This document shows, piece by piece, positions 6,551 to 10,267 of a DNA stretch of 10,267 nt. The position numbers and the translations under genes were made by a program. Location: contig LBFQ01000042.1 in the NCBI GenBank assembly GCA_000980735.1, positions 15,659 to 25,925 of the forward strand, in the 5' to 3' direction. This DNA is from Candidatus Caldipriscus sp. T1.2 (lineage in GTDB: Bacteria; Hydrothermota; Hydrothermia; LBFQ01). The notes under the pieces are model-generated. The model saw only the letters and a list, made by a program, of their open reading frames with translations, had not been told where the DNA came from and did not search any database. Position 1 is the first letter of the stretch. Every line of letters starts with the position of its first letter.

Positions 6551-8070
6551 CTTAACTTATAAACCTTGAGATTCCCAAAATCTTTCATCAAAACGCCGTA
6601 TTTATTAACCACCTCCAAAACCGCGGGATTTTTCTCATCTTTCCGCAAGAAAATATACCCGAAATATTCTTCTTTTGCCCTTTCCTTAAACTCATGAAGT
6701 TGCGTGATTATGTAATGGGAAGAATGTGCCGGAACCCCGAACATAGGTAAGAAAGCTTCCTCGCGGCCATATTTAACAAAAACCCAAGAGCCATCCCCCT
6801 TAAAGGTTTTAACGAATTCCCAAATTTGGGGATCCTTGGAATAATTCTTATGGGCTATATAGATCGTAAAAAACCCTAAGAAAAGTATAGGGATCGTCAA
6901 AATCTTAAAATTCTCCAAAAACCACTTTATGCCCATAAATGCTGGTATTACGAGGGGAACAAGGACCCTTATTAGATAAAATCCTTTTATTTGGTGCGGT
7001 GTTAAGTCAAAGAAAGCCCAAAAGAAGGAAAGGAGCCCGAATATAAGGGGAATAAAGGCGGAAATTGGAGGCACCTTTTTTGTTATCTCGGGATATTTTT
7101 TATAACCCCAAAGGGCAAAAATAATATAAATTGCGGAAAATAAAGCACCCTCTTTAAATGTATCCAAAACGAAGCGGTTTAATGTAAAGTTCTCGTAAGG
7201 TTGCATCTCGGATCCAAAAAATACGATCCGAAAGTACTGCTGAAAGAGGATAAGGGCTATTATTATCAAACCCAAGAGGAATTTTCTGTCAAGATTTTTC
7301 CAGTTTGCAACCAAATACGAAAGGAATGCAGTTGATGATGTGATAAAGTGGGTGGAAAAGGCACCCAACCAGAAGGGTATGGATAGGTAACCGTTAAAGG
7401 AAAAGGCGAATATTGAGAAGGAGTAAGATGCGAGGGTGGGAAATCCCCCCCAAGCCATAAAGGTTGATATACCAACGCTCGTGAAGGTTATAACGACGGA
7501 AAGTAATGGAGAATTAACAAAAGAGTTAACCGCCAAGAAAAAGGTACCCCAAAATATGTAAGCGGTAAGGATCACTGAGCTTGCAGAATCCAAGCCAGTT
7601 ATATACGATAAGCTGGCGGATATATAGTGAAAGCCCAAATTGAAGGAACCCATACCCTCAACACCGAAGGGTTCAAAAATATGGTAAAACCCGCCATGGT
7701 TTATTATGGTTGAGGTGGTATAAACGTGCATTATTGTATCGTTCCCGTATGGAAAGGTTAGTGGAGAAATTATTAGGAACCTAAGGAGTATAACAGTTAA
7801 AAACCCGAGTAAGATCTTCCATTCCTTTATCAGGTCCCTAAAACCCCAGATCATCCCAAAGGCACCGAGAAAGGTTAGGACCCAAGATAGAAGTTTTAAA
7901 TATCCAAAGGAAAACCACCCCAAAACCGACCAAAAAGTTAAGGAAAGGAAAACGGAAAAAGCGATATCTCCCTTTCCGAAAATCACCCTACCTAAAACAT
8001 ATCCTAAACCGTAGAGATATGGGAAAATTAAGAAAAGCCTTAAAAACTGAAGTAAAGAAATCCCTTCCAT
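6514..8070 (-). CDS. large polytopic membrane protein, GT-C glycosyltransferase-like
   Basis: A 518-residue inner-membrane protein of unknown function. It has an estimated 11-13 hydrophobic segments from about residue 7 to 405, then a soluble C-terminal region of about 110 residues (411-518). After the third or fourth segment comes an outward-type loop YGNDTIMHVYTTS with Asp111 and His115, then GGFYHIFEPFG and NLGFHYISASLSYITGL. An acidic-plus-His motif in the first large loop followed by many helices is the general plan of GT-C glycosyltransferases and DUF6541-like proteins that use lipid-linked sugars. I cannot place it in a named family. The ATG is fixed by a TGA two codons upstream. It overlaps the HNH gene by 31 nt and is probably cotranscribed with it and the TPR lipoprotein gene. 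An O-antigen ligase/polymerase-type protein is the main alternative. Confidence 0.75.
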   Translation of the reverse strand: MEGISLLQFLRLFLIFPYLYGLGYVLGRVIFGKGDIAFSVFLSLTFWSVLGWFSFGYLKLLSWVLTFLGAFGMIWGFRDLIKEWKILLGFLTVILLRFLIISPLTFPYGNDTIMHVYTTSTIINHGGFYHIFEPFGVEGMGSFNLGFHYISASLSYITGLDSASSVILTAYIFWGTFFLAVNSFVNSPLLSVVITFTSVGISTFMAWGGFPTLASYSFSIFAFSFNGYLSIPFWLGAFSTHFITSSTAFLSYLVANWKNLDRKFLLGLIIIALILFQQYFRIVFFGSEMQPYENFTLNRFVLDTFKEGALFSAIYIIFALWGYKKYPEITKKVPPISAFIPLIFGLLSFFWAFFDLTPHQIKGFYLIRVLVPLVIPAFMGIKWFLENFKILTIPILFLGFFTIYIAHKNYSKDPQIWEFVKTFKGDGSWVFVKYGREEAFLPMFGVPAHSSHYIITQLHEFKERAKEEYFGYIFLRKDEKNPAVLEVVNKYGVLMKDFGNLKVYKLREKVKGSFLIRG

Positions 8071-8602
8071 TCCTCAGGTATTTCCCTTCTTGAAAGGATC
8101 ATAAGCTCCAAGTAAGAGGGTTTGCGGGGTTTTGAAAGAAGTTGCATACCCGCCTCTTCAGGTGTCCTGTTACCCTTTTGATTGTTGCACTTCTTACATG
8201 CGCACACTAAATTTGTCCATGTATCCTTCCCCCCCTCACCTTTGGGATTATATGATCCACTGTAAGATCCTTCGTGGAACCGCAGTACTGACACCTAAAC
8301 CTATCCCTTATAAATATGTTTCTCTTTGTCGGATAAGCCTCCCTGAATATGGGTTTTATATAATATTTCAGCCTTATCACGCTTGGAACCGGGATCCTCA
8401 AATTCCCTCCCCTAATTTCCCTATTCTTGTTTATCAGGCTTTCCGCCTTTTCCTTCAGGAGCAAATTTATTGCCCTCCTTATCGAAGTTAAACCCACCGC
8501 CTCATATGCGGTGTTTAAAACCAGAACCTCAGTCGATGTTCTTCCACTTACGCCAGGCCTTTTGTCGGAAGGCCTTGACCCTTTCAATTTGCCTGTTTGC
8601 AT
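8040..8602 (-). pseudogene. HNH endonuclease-family gene interrupted by a -1 frameshift
   Basis: Two overlapping frames together make one HNH protein of about 187 residues. The first (8602 to a stop at 8207) carries TEVLVLNTAYEAVGL, IRRAINLLLKEKAE, the zinc pair CQYC and the HNH start LTVDHIIPKVRGG. The second (to a stop at 8040) resumes with KDTWTNLVCACKKCNNQKG, holding the second zinc pair CKKC and the HNH Asn residues, then RTPEEAGMQLL. This is the order in the intact family (HNH_5-like). The break lies at a run of seven G (8229-8235); one extra G, or a -1 slip, would give VRGG-KDTWTNL. Homology begins at TEVLVLN (near 8533), but no in-frame ATG, GTG or TTG lies there, so ATG 8602 (AAGGG nearby) or TTG 8587 is the likely start, inside the TPR gene. 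Function is unknown; it could be a decayed gene, a recoded gene or a base-calling error. Confidence 0.8.
8228..8234 (-). other. slippery heptamer G-GGG-GGA at the HNH frame break
   Basis: In the incoming frame the codons are GTG AGG GGG GGA AGG. The heptamer has the X-XXY-YYZ form, and a -1 slip after GGA makes the next codons AAG GAT ACA TGG, exactly the conserved KDTW continuation. The preceding AAAGGTGAGG is Shine-Dalgarno-like, a known stimulator of bacterial -1 frameshifting, though I see no clear stem-loop downstream. A homopolymer error in assembly fits equally well. Confidence 0.45.
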
Positions 8603-9755
8603 ATTCCCTTATGTTTCCTTCGCCCAAAAGTTGGGCCTGCTCATAAGCCGCCAAAGCGCTATCGAAGGTTGAAACCGCATCCTCATACTTCTTGTTCTTG
8701 TAAAGTTCTAAGCCCCTATTCTGCCTTATATCCCCAATTAAGGACCAGGCGGATGCCCTAATATTACTATCCAATTCCTTACTTCCCGCCACCTCCCTAG
8801 CAAGGTTCTCCGCCTCAGCCCTATTCCCCAAATCGTTATATATAAATGCCTGTTTTAAAAGTAGTGCCTTGGCATCGGGATTTAAAGAGTAAGCCTTCTT
8901 ATAGTCCGATAAAGCCTCCTTTAGCATCCTAAGGTTCTCGTAAATTGAAGCCCTCTTTAAGTAATATGTGTAATTTGAAGTATCTAAGCTTACAAGCTCG
9001 TTCGCGTACCTTAGGGAGTTCCTTAGATTAACCGATTTGTCCTTCTCCCAAGCCTTCCTATAAGCATCAACGAGGTTTTCCAAAAGCTTTTTATCATCCT
9101 TCTTTTCCAAGAGCCTGTAAGCCCTCTCGAGGTAATAAAGTGCCCCTTTGTAATCCCCTATCTCCATCAAGAAGAGCCCGTAAGACCTGTTGAGGGCTGG
9201 GTTCAAACTGTCCCTTTTTATCGCATCCTCGTATATCTTTTTTGCCATATCGTGTTTTCCCCTAAGTTCGTAAACCTTCGCAAGTCCAAAAAGGACATCT
9301 GGGTTGTCGGGGGAGACTTCTAAGGCCCTTTTATAGAAGTTTTCAGCCTTTTCGTAATCCCTCCTAACTATACCGTACAAAAACCCCAAACCCTGCCAAC
9401 CCCTCGGGTCCTTCGGATCTATCTCCGTAAGCTTGGTGTAATAGTACTCGGAGGAATCAAGCTGGTTATTTTTCAAGAAGGCATAAGCGAAATCCACCAG
9501 AAGCAGGTTTAAAATCGTATCCTTCTCATTTCCGAGATATTGGGAATAATATAACGATTTCCTGAAGTTCCTTAAAGCGTCCTCATAGCTTGCCCTACCA
9601 TCCTCCGCCTTTATCAAGTAATCTTTCCCTATGGCATACCAAACCTTCATGGAGTCTTTGGCTTCATAAGGTGAAAGAGCGGGCTTCTTTTCACCCGTAG
9701 TTGCGCAGGAAGAAAGGTAAGCGAGGAGGAAAAATATAAAAACCCTTCCTTTCAT
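8529..9755 (-). CDS. TPR-repeat lipoprotein
   Basis: A 408-residue predicted lipoprotein with a short signal sequence ending in the lipobox LSSC (Cys17), followed by a small spacer and an all-helical body. Tetratricopeptide repeats are clear between about 115 and 215, for example PRGWQGLGFLYGIVRRDYEKA, PDVLFGLAKVYELRGKHDMA and PALNRSYGLFLMEIGDYKGA. More units follow at about 265-300 and 340-385. TPR arrays are protein-binding scaffolds; outer-membrane or periplasmic examples help envelope assembly, secretion or polysaccharide export. No enzymatic domain is seen and the partner is unknown. The C-terminus is basic (KAWRKWKNID) and its coding sequence overlaps the HNH gene by up to 74 nt. It heads a leftward block with the HNH gene and the GT-C-like membrane protein, which hints at an envelope role. 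ATG 9755 has a TATAAT eight nt upstream. Confidence 0.88.
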   Translation of the reverse strand: MKGRVFIFFLLAYLSSCATTGEKKPALSPYEAKDSMKVWYAIGKDYLIKAEDGRASYEDALRNFRKSLYYSQYLGNEKDTILNLLLVDFAYAFLKNNQLDSSEYYYTKLTEIDPKDPRGWQGLGFLYGIVRRDYEKAENFYKRALEVSPDNPDVLFGLAKVYELRGKHDMAKKIYEDAIKRDSLNPALNRSYGLFLMEIGDYKGALYYLERAYRLLEKKDDKKLLENLVDAYRKAWEKDKSVNLRNSLRYANELVSLDTSNYTYYLKRASIYENLRMLKEALSDYKKAYSLNPDAKALLLKQAFIYNDLGNRAEAENLAREVAGSKELDSNIRASAWSLIGDIRQNRGLELYKNKKYEDAVSTFDSALAAYEQAQLLGEGNIREYANRQIERVKAFRQKAWRKWKNID

Positions 9756-9763
9756 ATCCGTTT

Positions 9764-9769
9764 ATTATA
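9764..9769 (-). promoter_or_regulatory. consensus -10 box of the TPR-lipoprotein operon
   Basis: A perfect TATAAT on the minus strand ends eight nt before the ATG at 9755, so RNA would start about one or two nt ahead of the start codon. No Shine-Dalgarno sequence is visible. The box overlaps by two bases the palindrome at 9768-9777. Confidence 0.5.
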
Positions 9770-9777
9770 CCGCGGTA
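9768..9777. promoter_or_regulatory. perfect palindrome TACCGCGGTA between divergent lipoprotein genes
   Basis: This 10-bp perfect palindrome with a CG centre lies in the 46-bp divergent region. It touches the -10 of the leftward TPR gene and falls where the -35 of the rightward binding-protein gene would be. It is well placed to act as an operator on both promoters, as LacI-type sugar regulators often do with CG-centred sites, but no regulator is seen in the window. Confidence 0.35.
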
Positions 9778-9790
9778 AGGCAAACAGGTT

Positions 9791-9796
9791 TAGAAT
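9791..9796 (+). promoter_or_regulatory. -10-like box of the solute-binding protein gene, leaderless
   Basis: TAGAAT ends five nt before the ATG at 9802, so transcription would begin at about the start codon. There is no Shine-Dalgarno sequence in the gap. Confidence 0.4.
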
Positions 9797-9801
9797 TCTT
9801 T

Positions 9802-10267
9802 ATGCTTAGGAAATTTTTACCTTTATTACTCCTACTTTCCTGCAAGAGGGCGGATACGGATTATCAGTTTTGGCATGCGATGGGGGGACCCTTGGGGGAA
9901 GCCCTTAGCATTATAGTTTCCAAGACAAACATAAAGGAGGTAAATTTGGGAAGTTATAGTACCCTATCCCAGAGGCTCGTTTCCTTCGCTCTTTCCGGCC
10001 GTTTCCCCCTCATAGCCCAAACCTTCCCATCTTGGACCGTAGAGTTTTATAAGAAGGACCTTATTGTACCAGCGGAGGAAGTACTTCCCGAAAATCTCCT
10101 AAGTAAGATCCACCCAAAGCTTTTGGAGGAGGTTAAATTGGATGGGAAAATATATTCTATCCCCTTCAATAAAAGCGTGCCGGTGATATTTTATAACGAG
10201 GATTTGATGGAAAAGTTAAATTTAAAGGTGCCCAGAACATGGGACGAGCTCAAGGAGGTTTGTGTTC
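9802..10267 (+). CDS. extracellular solute-binding lipoprotein, family 1, UgpB-like (partial, runs off the right edge)
   Basis: The first 155 codons are present. A short signal sequence MLRKFLPLLLLLSC ends in lipobox LLSC (Cys14). The mature part starts with YQFWHAMGGPLGEAL, like the FWHxMxGxLG opening of UgpB-type glycerol-3-phosphate and sugar binding proteins. Further matches are LSQRLVSFALSG, IYSIPFNKSVPVIFYNEDLMEKLNL and VPRTWDEL, all typical of the carbohydrate ABC-transporter family (SBP_bac_1/8). The protein would capture a sugar or glycerol phosphate in the periplasm and pass it to membrane permeases, whose genes probably lie to the right. The N-terminal segment between GEAL and the first conserved block is shorter than in UgpB. 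It is divergent from the TPR lipoprotein across 46 bp, with a palindrome between the two starts. Confidence 0.87.
   Translation, partial: MLRKFLPLLLLLSCKRADTDYQFWHAMGGPLGEALSIIVSKTNIKEVNLGSYSTLSQRLVSFALSGRFPLIAQTFPSWTVEFYKKDLIVPAEEVLPENLLSKIHPKLLEEVKLDGKIYSIPFNKSVPVIFYNEDLMEKLNLKVPRTWDELKEVCV

Noticed and set aside
8132..8491. Open frame of 119 codons on the plus strand opposite the HNH gene
   Set aside because: It is antisense to conserved HNH residues and its translation is low-complexity with no recognisable domain.
8040..8602. HNH gene as a homing or mobile endonuclease
   Set aside because: There is no intron, intein or repeat around it. The sequence fits the common stand-alone chromosomal HNH family with VLVLNxxYE and RTPEEAG motifs.
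1..10267. Mobile element, CRISPR array, tRNA/rRNA, riboswitch or defence island
   Set aside because: No transposase, spaced direct repeats, cloverleaf or conserved RNA motif was seen. Intergenic gaps are at most 85 bp, which leaves no gene-free stretch over 300 bases.

Overview
The window looks like a compact chromosomal segment from a Gram-negative, probably thermophilic bacterium. A fused LpxC-FabZ enzyme implies lipid A synthesis and therefore an outer membrane. Two predicted lipoproteins fit this. The thermophile inference rests on heavy use of AGG and ATA codons, Glu/Lys-rich proteins, very short intergenic gaps (46 to 85 bp) and many overlapping genes. LpxC-FabZ fusions are best known from the Bacteroidetes/Chlorobi and related (FCB) lineages, so a thermophilic FCB-related or candidate-phylum bacterium (for example of the WOR-3/Hydrothermae kind) is my best guess. 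It is an inference, not an identification.

Layout. Bases 1-62 may hold the tail of an upstream gene. lpxC-fabZ (102-1307, +) runs into a convergent block read leftward: an HD-domain protein (3755-3162), a TatD-type metal-dependent nuclease (3076-2321) and a CNNM/CorC-type membrane protein (2349-1288). The last two overlap by 29 nt. A divergent 85-bp promoter region (3756-3840) launches a tryptophanase-like PLP lyase (3841-5178, +) coupled by an ATGA overlap to an MgtE magnesium channel (5175-6527, +). MgtE converges, with a 14-nt palindromic overlap, on a second leftward block: a TPR lipoprotein (9755-8529), an HNH endonuclease-family gene broken by a frameshift (8602-8040) and a large polytopic membrane protein that may be GT-C-like (8070-6514). 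A 46-bp divergent region (9756-9801) then starts a UgpB-like extracellular solute-binding lipoprotein that runs off the right edge.

Themes. Cell-envelope work (lipid A and fatty-acid synthesis, membrane glycosyltransferase-like protein, lipoproteins) sits beside nutrient and ion handling (amino-acid lyase, two CBS-domain magnesium transport proteins of unrelated families, sugar-type binding protein). No mobile element, CRISPR array, tRNA or rRNA is visible, and I see no defence island or obvious new multigene system.

The most unusual signals are small ones. The HNH gene has a -1 frame break exactly at a run of seven G that forms a slippery heptamer. The HD gene lacks its usual C-terminus, but a recognisable out-of-frame remnant follows its stop. 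Five of the five genes that open a transcription unit carry a -10-like box only 5 to 9 nt before the ATG, suggesting leaderless mRNAs, while internal genes use Shine-Dalgarno sites or translational coupling. Both divergent promoter regions contain a short perfect palindrome.
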